From Hwangdonia lutea (GTDB taxonomy: Bacteria > Bacteroidota > Bacteroidia > Flavobacteriales > Flavobacteriaceae), in contig NZ_CP136521.1 in assembly GCF_032814565.1 (NCBI RefSeq), positions 2,018,501 through 2,082,500 on the forward strand: a stretch of DNA of 64,000 nucleotides, written 5' to 3'. The position numbers and the translations under genes were made by a program. The notes below the pieces were generated by a model. The model saw only the letters and a list, made by a program, of their open reading frames with translations. It did not search any database and was not told where the DNA came from. Position 1 is the stretch's first letter; every line of letters starts with the position of its first letter. This document shows, one piece after another, positions 1 through 12,600 of this stretch.

Positions 1-77
1 GCAAACCAGGACATGATGACGATTTTGTGCCGCAGAATGTTCCTCTTAAAGAAGGAGAAGAAGAGTTACAACATTAA
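1..77 (+). CDS. Probable cytochrome c oxidase subunit I, C-terminal end (partial)
   Basis: An open frame enters from the left edge (first full codon at base 3) and ends with TAA at 75-77, giving 24 residues that include DDDFVPQNVPLKEGEEELQH. This hydrophilic, acidic tail resembles the cytosolic C-terminus of flavobacterial haem-copper oxidase subunit I as I remember it. Subunit I lying just before ruvB also fits gene orders I recall in this family. A terminator follows 21 bases later, so the transcript ends here. Only the tail is visible, so no catalytic residue can be checked and the identification is tentative. Confidence 0.5.
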   Translation, partial: KPGHDDDFVPQNVPLKEGEEELQH

Positions 78-98
78 AAATGATCTATATTAATATTG

Positions 99-127
99 AA
101 AAGCCTTTCCCGTTCGGAAAGGCTTTT
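99..127 (+). terminator. Rho-independent terminator after the first gene
   Basis: A perfect 12-bp stem (AAAAGCCTTTCC at 99-110 and its complement at 116-127) has a 5-base loop and runs into a T tract. It separates the probable oxidase gene from ruvB. Confidence 0.85.
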
Positions 128-146
128 TGTTTATATTTGCTTGTAT

Positions 147-179
147 CGTCCTGATAACTATCGGGATTGTTTCAGTATC
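147..179 (+). repeat. Degenerate hairpin repeat upstream of ruvB
   Basis: CGTC is followed by the arms CCTGATA and TATCGGG, then TTTCAGTATC. A diverged relative lies on the other side of ruvB at 1243-1283 (TGATAGTTAT, then ATTTCAGAGCATC), so ruvB is flanked by two copies of an old intergenic repeat. Similarity is partial. Confidence 0.35.
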
Positions 180-205
180 TTTATCACTTAAGATTAAAAG
201 ACTAA

Positions 206-1228
206 ATGAACGAAAATCTAGATCCAACAGACAGCAATTTTTCACCCGAAGAATTAGATGTGGAAAGAAAGTTAAGGCCTTTGTCATTTGATGATTTTAC
301 GGGCCAAGACCAAGTATTGGAAAATCTTCAGATTTTTGTTCAAGCAGCCAACTTACGTACCGAGTCACTGGACCACACACTGTTTCATGGACCTCCAGGA
401 CTTGGTAAAACCACACTCGCGCATATTTTATCAAATGAATTAAATGTTGGCATAAAAGTAACTTCAGGCCCTGTGTTGGATAAACCAGGCGATTTAGCCG
501 GCTTACTCACAAATCTTGAAGAACGCGATGTGTTGTTTATTGATGAAATCCATCGATTAAGCCCCATAGTTGAGGAGTATTTATACTCCGCCATGGAAGA
601 TTATAAAATCGATATTATGATTGAATCTGGCCCCAATGCCAGAACCGTTCAAATCAATTTAAACCCATTTACCTTAATAGGTGCCACAACACGATCGGGT
701 TTATTAACGGCACCAATGCGTGCACGTTTTGGTATTCAAAGCAGATTGCAATATTATAAAACCGATTTGCTTACTACCATTGTACAACGAAGCGCTACAA
801 TTTTAGATGTGCCAATAACCATGGAGGCAGCTATTGAAATTGCGGGAAGAAGTCGTGGTACACCCAGAATTGCCAATGCTTTATTGCGACGCGTTCGAGA
901 TTTTGCGCAAATAAAAGGCAACGGAAGTATCGATATTAAAATTGCAAAATACGCACTTGAAGCCTTAAACGTCGATGCCCATGGGTTGGATGAAATGGAC
1001 AATAAAATCCTATCAACTATAATTGATAAATTTAAAGGCGGTCCCGTAGGTATTACAACCATTGCCACGGCGGTAAGCGAAAGTCCCGAGACTATTGAGG
1101 AGGTTTACGAACCTTTTTTAATACAACAAGGTTTTATTATGCGAACACCGCGCGGGCGCGAAGTAACCGAACAAGCTTACAAGCATTTAGGCAAAATCAA
1201 AGGATCGGTTCAAGGTGGGTTGTTTTAA
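206..1228 (+). CDS. ruvB: Holliday junction branch migration DNA helicase RuvB
   Basis: RuvB is the hexameric AAA+ motor that, with RuvA, drives branch migration of Holliday junctions in recombinational repair. The 340-residue product has the family's usual length. Walker A is GPPGLGKTT at residues 62-70 and Walker B is VLFIDEIH at 109-116. A sensor-1 stretch IGATTRSG and an arginine-finger segment RARFG follow, and the C-terminal winged helix ends in the typical [16 protein letters not shown]. The start ATG lies well after the upstream terminator. Its partner ruvA is about 4.8 kb downstream (6025-6606), separated from it by three other genes, so the two are not in a classical ruvAB operon. 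Confidence 0.97.
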   Translation: MNENLDPTDSNFSPEELDVERKLRPLSFDDFTGQDQVLENLQIFVQAANLRTESLDHTLFHGPPGLGKTTLAHILSNELNVGIKVTSGPVLDKPGDLAGLLTNLEERDVLFIDEIHRLSPIVEEYLYSAMEDYKIDIMIESGPNARTVQINLNPFTLIGATTRSGLLTAPMRARFGIQSRLQYYKTDLLTTIVQRSATILDVPITMEAAIEIAGRSRGTPRIANALLRRVRDFAQIKGNGSIDIKIAKYALEALNVDAHGLDEMDNKILSTIIDKFKGGPVGITTIATAVSESPETIEEVYEPFLIQQGFIMRTPRGREVTEQAYKHLGKIKGSVQGGLF

Positions 1229-1242
1229 CACACGCGTCATTC

Positions 1243-1283
1243 TGTCCCGTTCTGATAGTTATGCGAATTATTTCAGAGCATCA
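1243..1283 (+). repeat. Degenerate repeat downstream of ruvB
   Basis: This is the diverged partner of the repeat at 147-179: a TGTCCC head, TGATAGTTAT, and a TTTCAG tail. It fills most of the gap between ruvB and the P450 gene. No strong terminator is visible here. Confidence 0.3.
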
Positions 1284-1295
1284 TCATAATGGATT

Positions 1296-2642
1296 ATGAA
1301 ATACAACTACCCAAATAAAATCCCGTTTCGCAAGTTTCTTCGCATGTCGGCTTCCATAGCTAAAAACCCTATTCCGTTTCACAATAAATGTTTCAACGAA
1401 GCTGGAGATACCTTTGCCGTAAAATCACCATTTTATGGACATATTGTTTTAACACGAGATATAAATGTAGTAAAACACATCCTTCAAAAGAACCATAAAA
1501 CGTATCATAAATCTAAAATCCAAACCAAATATTTATCAAAATATGTGGGCTATGGTTTGTTAACCTCAAGTGGCGATTATTGGTTAAAACAACGCCGATT
1601 GATCCAGCCAGCATTTCATAAAGAGAAAATTCAAAATCTGGTTTCCATCATAAATACTACCATTGAAACACAGGTAAATTCGATAAAAGCAGGAGGATTT
1701 GTCGATATATATCCATTGATGAACGAACTGGCTTTTGAGGTGGTGGCTAAATCCCTATTTCATTTTTCAGCTGAAAAGCAGACCTTAAAGCGCTTGCAAT
1801 TCATTATTGAAAAACTGCAATTGTTTATTGTAAAGGAACTGCGACTGCCCTATAAAAAATTGTGGTATTTTTTAAAAGGTGATATTAATTATCATATGAA
1901 ATTGGTAAAGGAAAGCAGGGGCATTATCAATACTATTATCGACCACAGACGGCGTTCGGATGAAACGCACGACGATTTATTGGATATGTTATTACACGCA
2001 CAATACGACGATGGCACCTCCATGACCAACGAGCAGCTGATTGATGAAATTTTAATTTTGTTTGTTGCAGGCCACGAAACCACCGCCAATGCATTAACCT
2101 TTACATTAAAACTTTTGGCACAAAATAAAGCCGAATTAAAAAAGGTTGAAGCTGAAATTGATGCGGCAAACCGGCAAAATATAACACCTTTACAAAGTAT
2201 AGCCCAACTTAATTACACCAAGTGCTGTATTGAAGAGAGTTTACGGTTGTATCCGCCCGCGTGGATAACGGATAGGGTAAATGTTGAGGATAATAAAGTG
2301 GAAGATTATCACATAAAAAAAGGAACCATTATTGGCGCTTCCATTTACGAGCTTCATCGAAACAAAAAATATTGGGATGCTGCTGAATGTTTTAAACCCG
2401 AACGATTTTTAGAAGAAAACAGAAAGCAAATACTGCCCTATTATATGCCTTTTGGCGCGGGACCAAGACTATGTATTGGTAATAATTTTGCGATGTACGA
2501 AATGATTTTAGCCGTAAAGAGCATCGTGAATAAATTTCATATTGCAACAGATAATAACACCATAAAAATAAACCCGTTGATTACCTTAAAACCTGTAGAC
2601 GTACAATTGAAATTTACATTAAAAGCTCTAAGTTTGTCTTAA
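1296..2642 (+). CDS. Cytochrome P450
   Basis: This is a 448-residue soluble haem-thiolate monooxygenase. The I-helix oxygen-activation motif is AGHETT at 258-263, the K-helix ExxR is E314-R317, and the haem-binding loop FGAGPRLCIGN carries the axial ligand Cys393. No N-terminal membrane anchor is obvious. It resembles the self-standing bacterial P450s related to CYP102/CYP4-type fatty-acid hydroxylases, but the substrate cannot be read from the sequence. No ferredoxin or reductase gene lies beside it, so electrons must come from elsewhere. It sits alone among core genes (ruvB, queG, maeB), which suggests an accessory insertion. Confidence 0.95.
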   Translation: MKYNYPNKIPFRKFLRMSASIAKNPIPFHNKCFNEAGDTFAVKSPFYGHIVLTRDINVVKHILQKNHKTYHKSKIQTKYLSKYVGYGLLTSSGDYWLKQRRLIQPAFHKEKIQNLVSIINTTIETQVNSIKAGGFVDIYPLMNELAFEVVAKSLFHFSAEKQTLKRLQFIIEKLQLFIVKELRLPYKKLWYFLKGDINYHMKLVKESRGIINTIIDHRRRSDETHDDLLDMLLHAQYDDGTSMTNEQLIDEILILFVAGHETTANALTFTLKLLAQNKAELKKVEAEIDAANRQNITPLQSIAQLNYTKCCIEESLRLYPPAWITDRVNVEDNKVEDYHIKKGTIIGASIYELHRNKKYWDAAECFKPERFLEENRKQILPYYMPFGAGPRLCIGNNFAMYEMILAVKSIVNKFHIATDNNTIKINPLITLKPVDVQLKFTLKALSLS

Positions 2643-2675
2643 CGTTAGCGTGTACGACCTCGAAGCTCATATAAA

Positions 2676-3599
2676 ATGAATTCTAAATTAAAACACACCA
2701 CTCTTATTAAAACCGAAGCTAAACGTCTCGGTTTTTTGTCGTGCGGCATTAGTAAAGCCGATTTTTTAGAAGACGAAGCACCACGTTTGGAAAACTGGCT
2801 AAACAACAACATGCACGGGGAAATGCGTTACATGGAAAACCATTTCGATAAACGCCTCGACCCTACAAAATTGGTGGAAGGCTCAAAGAGTGTCGTGTCT
2901 TTGCTTCTCAACTATTTCCCTGAAGAAACCCAATGCCAAAACACCTTTAAGGTGTCAAAATACGCTTATGGCACCGATTATCATTTCGTCATTAAAGACA
3001 AGCTCAAATCACTATTACATTTTATTCAAGATGAAATTGGGGAAGTTTCCGGAAGGGCTTTTGTAGATTCCGCGCCGGTTCTCGATAAAGCCTGGGCAGC
3101 AAAATCGGGTTTAGGATGGATTGGTAAACACAGCAATTTATTAACCCAACAAGTCGGCTCGTTTTATTTTATAGCTGAATTGATTATTGATTTGGATTTG
3201 GAGTACGATTCAGTAACCACAGATCATTGCGGAACCTGTACAGCATGCATTGATGCCTGCCCAACCGAGGCCATTACCGAACCTTATGTGGTTGATGGCA
3301 GTAAATGTATTTCGTACTTTACGATTGAGCTCAAAGAAAATATCCCATCGGAATTTAAAGGACAATTTGACGATTGGATGTTTGGTTGCGATGTCTGTCA
3401 AGATGTGTGCCCCTGGAATCGCTTTTCAAAACCGCATAACGAACCGCTTTTTAATCCGCACCCCGAATTGTTATCCATGACTAAAAAAGACTGGGAAGAA
3501 ATAACCCAAGAAACGTTTAGTAAAGTATTTAAAAAATCTGCCGTTAAGCGCACCAAGTTTTCAGGATTAAAAAGAAACATCAATTTTTTAAAAGAGTAG
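2676..3599 (+). CDS. queG: Epoxyqueuosine reductase QueG
   Basis: QueG carries out the last step of queuosine synthesis, reducing epoxyqueuosine to queuosine in the tRNA wobble base with a cobalamin and two [4Fe-4S] clusters. The 307-residue product has the two ferredoxin-like cysteine sets: C185, C188, C191, C195 and C211, C238, C241, C245 ([11 protein letters not shown]). The central [20 protein letters not shown] segment contains the conserved catalytic-site Asp region of the family. It follows the P450 gene by 33 bases and may be co-transcribed with it. Length is slightly short compared with the longer HEAT-repeat-bearing homologues, as is usual in Bacteroidota. Confidence 0.94.
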   Translation: MNSKLKHTTLIKTEAKRLGFLSCGISKADFLEDEAPRLENWLNNNMHGEMRYMENHFDKRLDPTKLVEGSKSVVSLLLNYFPEETQCQNTFKVSKYAYGTDYHFVIKDKLKSLLHFIQDEIGEVSGRAFVDSAPVLDKAWAAKSGLGWIGKHSNLLTQQVGSFYFIAELIIDLDLEYDSVTTDHCGTCTACIDACPTEAITEPYVVDGSKCISYFTIELKENIPSEFKGQFDDWMFGCDVCQDVCPWNRFSKPHNEPLFNPHPELLSMTKKDWEEITQETFSKVFKKSAVKRTKFSGLKRNINFLKE

Positions 3600-3675
3600 C
3601 TGTTTCGTTAATAGGATTATTATATTTGTTAGTTGTTATCCCGTGTAGTCGGAAAACCATAAATACCTAATCCTT

Positions 3676-5979
3676 ATGAGCGAAGAAAGTAAACGAAGAG
3701 AAGCCCTTATATACCACGCAAAACCAACTCCGGGCAAGATTAAGGTTGTTCCAACCAAAAAATATGCAAGCCAAAGAGATTTATCGTTAGCCTATTCTCC
3801 GGGTGTTGCCGAACCTTGTTTGGAAATTGAAAAGGATAAAAACAATGCCTATAAATACACCGCCAAAGGAAATTTGGTAGCCGTAATATCAAACGGAACA
3901 GCCGTTTTAGGTTTGGGTAATATTGGTCCGGAAGCCTCTAAACCCGTGATGGAAGGCAAAGGCTTGCTGTTCAAGATTTTTGCAGATATTGATGTATTTG
4001 ATATTGAAGTGGACACGGAAAATGTCGATGAGTTTATTCAAACTGTAAAAATGATTGCGCCCACTTTTGGGGGCATTAATTTAGAAGATATAAAAGCACC
4101 AGAAGCTTTTGAAATAGAACGTCGTTTAAAGAAAGAATTAAACATTCCGGTAATGCACGACGATCAGCACGGAACCGCAATTATTTCCGCCGCAGCGTTA
4201 ATCAATGCTTTAGAACTTGCCGAAAAGAAAATAGAAAACGTAAATATTGTAATAAGTGGCGCAGGAGCAGCAGCCATTTCATGTTCTCGATTATATCAAG
4301 CTTTTGGTGCAAAACGCGAAAATATGGTCATGCTCGATAGCAAAGGTGTTATTCGAAATGACAGAGAAAATTTATCTAAAGAAAAAGCAGAATTTGCAAC
4401 GCACAGAAAAATAGATACCCTTGAAGAAGCTATGGATAACGCCGATGTTTTTATAGGTTTATCCATGCCAGATATCGTAACACCAGAGATGCTTTTAAGT
4501 ATGGCTAAAACCCCCATAGTGTTTGCCATGGCTAACCCTAACCCAGAAGTAAAGTACGATATCGCTGTTAAAACCCGTAAGGATATTATTATGGCAACGG
4601 GACGAAGCGACCATCCTAATCAGGTCAATAATGTACTTGGTTTTCCATTTATTTTTAGAGGTGCTTTAGATGTTCGTGCCACAAAAATTAACGAAGCCAT
4701 GAAAATGGCAGCCGTTAAAGCTTTGGCAAGATTAGCCAAAGAACCCGTGCCAGAGCAGGTTAATATTGCCTATGGCGAAACCAAATTAGCTTTCGGAACA
4801 GATTACATCATCCCAAAACCTTTTGACCCACGTTTAATAGCCGAAGTACCACCAGCGGTAGCAAAAGCCGCTATGGAAAGTGGTGTAGCCAATGAGCCTA
4901 TTACCGATTGGGAAAAATATAAAGATATACTTAGAGAGCGCCTCGGATCGGATAATAAACTGGTAAGACTCTTGCTTAACAGAGCCAAATTAGACCCGAA
5001 ACGTGTTGTTTTTGCTGAAGCCGACCAGTTGGATGTTCTTAAAGCAGCGCAAATTGCTTACGAAGATGGTATTGCTTACCCTATATTATTGGGAAGAAAA
5101 GATGCTATTGAGCGTTTGATGGACGAAATAGACTTCGATGCCGACGTGCCCATTATAGACCCGAAAGCAGATGAAGAAACAGATCGTAAAAATAAGTACG
5201 CTGAAGTGTATTGGAAGCAACGTAAACGCAGAGGTGTTACGCTGTATTCAGCACAAAAACTAATGCGAGAGCGTAACTATTTTGCTGCAATGATGGTTAG
5301 CGAAGGCGATGCCGATGCCTTGATATCTGGTTATTCTCGAAATTATCCAACCGTGGTAAAACCCATGCTTGAGCTTATTGGAATGACAAAAGGGACGACA
5401 CGGGTTGCCACCACGAATGTGATGATGACAAAAAGAGGGCCGCTATTTTTAAGTGATACTTCTATTAATATTGACCCTAGCGCCAAAGATTTAACCAAAA
5501 TAGCACAAATGACCTCGCAGGTTGTTAAAATGTTTGGTATGACACCCATTATGGCCATGACCTCGTATTCTAATTTTGGGTCTTCAGACCATATTAATGC
5601 TTCAAAAGTTAGAGAGGCCGTGTCGTATTTACACAGACATTTTCCAGATATGATAGTTGATGGCGAACTGCAAACCGATTTTGCACTAAATAACGAAATG
5701 CGTCGCGAAAAGTTTCCTTTTTCTAAGCTAGCAGATAAAAAAGTAAACACCCTAATTTTTCCAAATTTAGATGCAGCAAACATCACTTATAAATTATTAA
5801 AAGAGTTGAACGAGGCACAATCCATTGGCCCTATTATGATGGGCATGCGCAAGCCCGTACATATTCTTCAGCTAGGAGCCAATGTTGATGAAATTGTAAA
5901 CATGACGGCCATTGCAGTAATTGATGCGCAACATAAAGAAAAATGGGAACAGGAAAAGGCAAATTCTAAGTCTGTTTAA
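3676..5979 (+). CDS. maeB: NADP-dependent malic enzyme with phosphotransacetylase-like C-terminal domain
   Basis: This enzyme decarboxylates malate to pyruvate and supplies NADPH. The 767 residues match the MaeB type. The N-terminal malic enzyme half (about 1-425) has the [17 protein letters not shown] segment, the HDDQHGTA metal-site region and a dinucleotide-binding [11 protein letters not shown] phosphate acetyl/butyryltransferase-like half follows (about 430-767), which in MaeB proteins is generally regulatory (acetyl-CoA sensing) rather than catalytic. A TATATTTG box at 3621-3628 may be its -7 element, although no TTG is correctly spaced upstream. ruvA follows after 45 bases. Confidence 0.95.
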   Translation: MSEESKRREALIYHAKPTPGKIKVVPTKKYASQRDLSLAYSPGVAEPCLEIEKDKNNAYKYTAKGNLVAVISNGTAVLGLGNIGPEASKPVMEGKGLLFKIFADIDVFDIEVDTENVDEFIQTVKMIAPTFGGINLEDIKAPEAFEIERRLKKELNIPVMHDDQHGTAIISAAALINALELAEKKIENVNIVISGAGAAAISCSRLYQAFGAKRENMVMLDSKGVIRNDRENLSKEKAEFATHRKIDTLEEAMDNADVFIGLSMPDIVTPEMLLSMAKTPIVFAMANPNPEVKYDIAVKTRKDIIMATGRSDHPNQVNNVLGFPFIFRGALDVRATKINEAMKMAAVKALARLAKEPVPEQVNIAYGETKLAFGTDYIIPKPFDPRLIAEVPPAVAKAAMESGVANEPITDWEKYKDILRERLGSDNKLVRLLLNRAKLDPKRVVFAEADQLDVLKAAQIAYEDGIAYPILLGRKDAIERLMDEIDFDADVPIIDPKADEETDRKNKYAEVYWKQRKRRGVTLYSAQKLMRERNYFAAMMVSEGDADALISGYSRNYPTVVKPMLELIGMTKGTTRVATTNVMMTKRGPLFLSDTSINIDPSAKDLTKIAQMTSQVVKMFGMTPIMAMTSYSNFGSSDHINASKVREAVSYLHRHFPDMIVDGELQTDFALNNEMRREKFPFSKLADKKVNTLIFPNLDAANITYKLLKELNEAQSIGPIMMGMRKPVHILQLGANVDEIVNMTAIAVIDAQHKEKWEQEKANSKSV

Positions 5980-6024
5980 TGCAAATAATTTTATTACATT
6001 TGGTTGATTAACGAAAAGGGATAA

Positions 6025-6606
6025 ATGATAACACATATTCAAGGAAAACTCACCGAAAAAAACCCCACAAGTGTTGTTATTGATTGTAACGGAGTGGGCT
6101 ATATGCTTAATATTTCATTACACACCTATTCTCAAATTCCAGACCACGAACATTTAAAATTATACACCCATCTTCAAGTTAAAGAAGACTCGCATACGCT
6201 TTATGGGTTTTCGTCATTGGCCGAACGCGAAATTTTCAGATTGCTTATTTCTGTTAGCGGGATTGGGGCTAGTACGGCGCGTACCATGTTATCTTCGTTA
6301 ACCCCAAAACAAGTTCGGGAAGGTATTGCGGTTGGCGATGTCGCCTTAATTCAATCTATAAAAGGCATTGGCGCAAAAACCGCACAGCGTGTTATTATAG
6401 ATTTGAAAGATAAAATTTTAAAGATTTATGATATTGACGAAGTTTCCGTTTCAAAAGACAATACCAATAAAGATGAAGCGTTATCTGCATTAGAGGTTCT
6501 TGGTTTTGTGAAAAAGCAGGCTGAACGTGTTGTGGATAAAATTGTAATCGCCCAACCCGATGCCAATGTTGAAACCATTATAAAACAAGCTTTAAAAAAT
6601 TTATAA
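6025..6606 (+). CDS. ruvA: Holliday junction branch migration protein RuvA
   Basis: RuvA binds the four-way junction as a tetramer and loads RuvB. The 193 residues contain an N-terminal OB-fold starting MITHIQGKLTEK, tandem helix-hairpin-helix elements (ISVSGIGASTARTML and IKGIGAKTAQRVI) and a short C-terminal domain that contacts RuvB (EALSALEVLGFVKKQAERVV). A TACATTTG box at 5995-6002 lies close in front and could give a local promoter. The stop is only 6 bases before the sprA start, so the two are probably transcribed together. Confidence 0.96.
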   Translation: MITHIQGKLTEKNPTSVVIDCNGVGYMLNISLHTYSQIPDHEHLKLYTHLQVKEDSHTLYGFSSLAEREIFRLLISVSGIGASTARTMLSSLTPKQVREGIAVGDVALIQSIKGIGAKTAQRVIIDLKDKILKIYDIDEVSVSKDNTNKDEALSALEVLGFVKKQAERVVDKIVIAQPDANVETIIKQALKNL

Positions 6607-6612
6607 CAGATT

Positions 6613-9600
6613 TTGAATATAACTAACCTGAATTTTTATAAATCGATTAAACATCACTTTCTTTTGGTTTTTGTGCTTTTGTTTGCGCTCTCAGCATGGG
6701 CACAACAACCGGCACAAGACTCCATAAAAACAGGATTTAGTTTAGGAAAAATTAAAGCGCCAAACCCCAATAGTGTCGAATCCAAATACACCTTCGATCC
6801 CGTAACCAACCGTTATATTTATACCGAGAAAATTGGCAATTACAATATAAAATACCCCGTTATTTTAACACCAAAAGAGTATTATGCTTTGGTGGCAAAA
6901 GAAAACTTGAAAGCTTATTACAAAGAAAAAATAGATGCTTTTGATGGCAAAAAAGCAGGCGCCAAAGACGGACAAAAAAACCTAATTCCAGAATTTTATG
7001 TAAAGTCCGATTTTTTTACCTCAATTTTCGGGAGCGATACCATTAGTGTTATTCCCCAAGGTTCGGTTGAAATGGATTTAGGGGTGCTGTTTTCAAAACA
7101 AAATAATCCGTCGTTTTCACCAAAAAACAGAAGCAATTTCACCTTTGATTTCGACCAGCGCATCAGCTTGAGCTTATTGGGTAAAGTGGGTACACGACTG
7201 CAAGTAACAGCCAATTACGATACGCAGGCGAGTTACGATTTTCAGGATATTATAAAATTAGAATATACACCAACCGAAGATGATATTATTCAAAAAATAG
7301 AAGTCGGTAATGTGAGTATGCCCTTAAACAGCTCGTTGATTACAGGGGCGCAAAGTCTGTTTGGTGTAAAAGCCCAATTGCAATTTGGTAAAACTACGGT
7401 AACGGGTGTGTTTTCCGAACAAAAATCGCAGTCCAATAATGTGGTCGCCCAAGGTGGCGGAACGCTCGAAGAATTCGAATTATTCATTAGGGATTATGAC
7501 GAAAACCGACACTTCTTTTTAGCCCAATATTTTAGAGACACTTACGATACGGCATTGGAAACTTATCCGTACATCAATAACCGTGGATTACAAATTACGC
7601 GACTTGAAGTTTGGGTAACCAATAGAAGCAACCGAACCGATAATGTTAGAAATATTGTAGCGCTTCAAGATTTGGGTGAAACCGATTTAATAGGCTTGCA
7701 AACACCGCCCGCAGGTTTTGTAAATGCAGGACCAGGTGCTGTTCCCGACAATGGGAATAACGATTTCGACCCAACAGCAATAGGAACATCCGGTGTGCTT
7801 ACCGAAGCGGTTCGAGATGTGGCCACCGTGCAATCGGGTATTTTGGTTTCCAATGTAAATGAAGGCTTCGATTACGCCAAACTGGAAAACGCCAGAAAAT
7901 TAATCAGCAATCAAGAGTATACTTTTAATAAGGATTTAGGTTATATTTCGTTAAATCAACGCTTAAATAATGATGAGGTTTTAGCAGTCGCTTTTCAATT
8001 TACCATTGGCGGACAAGTGTATCAAGTAGGGGAATTTGCCAATGATGGTGTTGATGCTACCGATGTTGCCACAGATAATTCTGGACAAGTAACTGGCGTT
8101 ACCAACAAAAACCTAATTTTAAAACTATTAAAAAGTAGTATCACGAATGTGAATCAACCCGTTTGGAAGTTGATGATGAAAAACATTTACGATACGGGAG
8201 CCTATAATTTAAGTCAAGACGATTTTAAACTGAATATCTTTTATAACGAAGCTTCGCCATTAAACTTTATTACGCCCGTTTCGGGAACACCGTTTCCAGC
8301 ACCCGGACCAAATGAAGACCCTTTAAATGAAACACCCTTACTCAGGGTTTTCAGTTTAGATAAACTAAATTTTAACAACGATCCGCAAACTAATGGCGAT
8401 GGTTTTTTCGATTTTGTGCCCAGCATTACCGTGTTACCACAAACTGGTAAAATCATATTCCCAAGCGCAGAACCATTTGGAGAGTATCTTTTTGATAAAT
8501 TGTCTTTAAATGCCAGTGAAGATTACGATAATGACGCAACATATAACGAAAACCAAACAAAATATGTTTACGATGTATTGTATAAAAGCACAAAAACAGC
8601 AGCTTTAGAAGAAGTTGAAAAAAACAAATTCAAATTAAAAGGACGCTATAAATCTGTTGGAGGCGGCGGCATTCCCATTCCTTTTGGGGCAGCAAGAGGC
8701 TCTGTTACAGTTACAGCCGGTGGTCGCGTTTTAGTTGAAGGTGTCGATTATGTGGTAAATTATGCTTCTGCAAGAGTCGAGATTTTAGATGAAGCTTTAA
8801 AAGCATCCAATACACCCATTAACGTTTCCGCTGAGAACAATGCAGTTTTTGGGCAGCAAACAAAACGTTTTACAGGTATCAATATCGAGCATAAATTCAA
8901 CGAAAACTTTGTTTTGGGCGGTACGCTTTTAAACCTTAACGAACGGCCCATAACCCAAAAAGCAAATTACGGATCAGAGCCTATAAACAATACCATTTTC
9001 GGGTTTAACGGAAACTATTCAACCAAAGTGCCCTTTTTTACACGTTTGGTAAATAAATTACCGAATATCGATACCGATGTGGAATCTAATTTGTCGGTTC
9101 GTGGGGAATTTGCTTATTTGGCTCCCGGTGCACCAAAAGGTACAAATCTTAATGGTGAAGCCACATCTTATGTTGATGATTTTGAAGGCTCGCAAGGCAG
9201 CATCGATTTAAAATCGCAGCAATCTTGGTATTTGTCAAGCACACCATTCGACCCCAGTTTAGGCTATACGGAAGTTACCGACCCAAACAGTCCTTCAAAC
9301 TTACAAAACGGTTATCAACGCGCCATGTTAAATTGGTACACCATCGACCCGATTTTTTATAGCAGCCGACGACCCGATGATATTTCAGATGATGATGTTT
9401 CTAATTTATATACCAGTCGTGTTTTTATAAACGAATTGTTTCCCGAGCGCGATTTGGTACAAGGTCAAAACTCGGTGCTTTTTACTTTAGATTTAGCGTA
9501 TTATCCGTCAGAAAGAGGGCCATATAACTTTAATCCGGCTGCAAACGGCAATACGCTTCCCAATCCGCAACAAAGTTGGGCGGGTATTACAAGAGCATTA

Positions 9601-12600
9601 ACATCAACTGATTTAGAGCAGGCCAATGTGGAGTATATTGAGTTTTGGTTGCAAGACCCCTTTCAAGAAAACCCAACAAATCCCGGTGGTAAATTGGTGT
9701 TTAACTTAGGAAATATTTCTGAAGATGTTTTGGCAGACGGCAGAAAACAATACGAAAACGGATTGCCCGATTCGTCAAATAACGCTTTTACAACAGAGAC
9801 GTCTTGGGGGCAAACACCGGCAAATCAATCCTTGGTATATGCCTTTGATTCAACGGGAGAAGATAGAAGGCTACAAGATGTTGGATATGATGGTTTAGGT
9901 GATGCAGAGGAAAGTGTTAAGTTTCCGGATTTTGCAGGATTGGAAGACCCCGCAAACGATAACTACAGCTATTTTTTAGATGCCGAAGGCGACATTTTTG
10001 CACGCTATAAAAAGTACAATGGAGTTGAAGGCAATACACCCGATACGTTTTCAGATACCGTAAGAGCCGCAAACACTCAACCCGATACCGAAGATATTAA
10101 TCGTGATAATACCATGAATACGATTAATAGTTATTTTGAATACGAGTTGGATATTACCCGTCAAAATTTACCGGAATCTGAAGCCGATTTTAATAACATT
10201 CCAAGTAGCAACCCTTTAAAGGAATTTTTAAGAGATTTTAAAAGCAGACCGAGATTATTGCCCAATGGCGATACAAGAAATGTGCGGTGGTATCAGTTTA
10301 GAATTCCGGTTCAAGGCAGCCATGTAACTTCTGTAGGGGGGATTGACGATTTAAGATCGGTACGTTTTGCACGTATGTTTCTTAAAGAATTTTCAGAAAA
10401 TACGGTGTTCCGTTTCGGGACTTTAGATTTAGTACGAAGCGATTGGAGACGCTACACGCAAGCTTTAGATAAAAACGACCCCACACCAGACGATCCTCAA
10501 ACAGATTTCTCAGTAGGTGTTATCGGAACTCTTGAAAACGAGGGCAGTTACAAAAGGCCTCCAGGAATTGATCCTGAAGAATTGTTTAATAACAATACGG
10601 TTATTCAGCAAAATGAACAATCTTTAGTGGTAAATGTGTGTAATTTAGAATCGGAAGACGCGAAAGCAGTATATAAAAACATAAGCATCGACATGCGTCA
10701 ATATAAACGTTTACGTATGTTTATTCATGCGGAATCTGGCGACACAGGAAATGCTTTAGCTAACGATGAATTGGTAGGTTTTATTCGAATAGGTAACGAT
10801 TTAGCCGATAATTTTTATCAAATTGAAATTCCATTACAAGTTTCAACGTCAACCACAAGAGAAGGATTGTGGCCAGAAGAAAATGAAATTAATTTACCCA
10901 TTGATATTTTAGGACAAATTAAATCGATCGGAATATCTGATGGGACTTTAACCAATCTAGACCCCACGTTTTACGATGTTATAAATGGCGAAGCTGTACC
11001 AATTACGGGCGACCAATACTCCAATTATGTAGCGGGTCAACATCGTATAGGTATAAAAGGAAATCCTAACTTCGGAGATGTAAGAACACTGATGATTGGA
11101 GTTAAAAACGCGACAAATCGTGACGATGTTTGTGCTGAAGTTTGGTTTAACGAATTGCGTTTATCCGATTTGGAAAACGAAGGTGGTTGGGCAGCCGTTT
11201 TAAGTATGGATACTAATTTTGCAGATTTTGCAAATATTAGTGCCACGGGCAGACAAAGCACCTCTGGCTTTGGAACAATTGAGCAAGGTCCGAGTCAGCG
11301 TAGTTTAGAAGATGTACAACAATACGATGTAGTTACCAATGTAAACATTGGGCAGTTATTGCCAAAAAAATGGGGTGTGCAATTACCTTTTAATTATGCG
11401 CAAAGCGAAGAGTTGGTCACGCCAAAATACGATCAGTTTTATAAAGACTTGACTTTAGACTCCCGATTGGATGCGGCAAACGATAATGCTGAACGAGACA
11501 AAATAAAAGAGCAATCTGAAGATTACACCAGACGCCAAAGCATCAATTTTATTGGCGTTAGAAAAATTAGAACGGGCGATTCCAAACCGCGTTTTTACGA
11601 TGTTGAAAACTTAACACTTAACTATTCGTATAATAAATTGGAGCATCGCGATTTCGAAATTGAAAATTCAGTCAATAAAACGGTAAGGGTTGGTGCTAAT
11701 TACGCGTTCAATTTTAATCCGATAACGGTTGAACCTTTCAAAAATAACGATTCGTTATTCAAAAGTAAATATTGGAAAATTCTAAAAGATTTCAACTTCA
11801 ATGTATTGCCAACAAGTTTTACGGTAAATACGGATATTAATCGCCAATTCAACCGACAAAAATTCAGGGATATTGATTTAGGCGCTGGCAACATTGGCAT
11901 TGAAGAGCTGTTTAGACGAAATTACACCTTCGATTTTCAGTACACCATCAACTATAATTTAACCAAGGCATTAAGCTTAAATTTTACAGCAGCGAACAAT
12001 AATATTGTCCGTAATTATTTTAAAGACAATATTGTAAATGGCGAGCAAGACCCAACTCTTGATGTTTGGGACGGCTTTTTAGATTTTGGCGACCCCAATA
12101 GGCAAACCCAAGATTTAGGAATTACTTACGAATTGCCCATACATAAAATACCAACATTCAGCTTTTTAAAAGCCACGTATCAGTATTCAGGGAACTTTCA
12201 ATGGCAAAAAGGATCCGATTTATACGGCGAGGTTTTAGGCGGTGATGTTAATTCCATTCAAAACGCAAACACCCATAATATCAATTCAACTTTAGATATG
12301 AAAAAGCTGTACCGATATATTGGGTTGGTAAAAAAACCGGTGCGACGGGTGAGGAGCAGAACACCGCAAAAGGGTAGTCCGCCGGGAGCAAATCAAAATG
12401 CAACACCAGTACGAAGTAAAAATACATCGGCTACAAAACTGTTAAATGCTGGCGTGGATATTTTAACAAGTATTAAACGTATTCAATTTAATTATTCTGA
12501 AAACAACGGTACTTTTTTACCGGGTTATACCCGAACCCCTGGGTTTATTGGTACTTTAAAACCAACTTTGGGTTATACTTTTGGAAGCCAAAGCGATATT

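Noticed and set aside
1296-2642. P450 considered as part of a natural-product cluster
   Set aside because: No other biosynthetic, transport or regulatory genes of that type are beside it.
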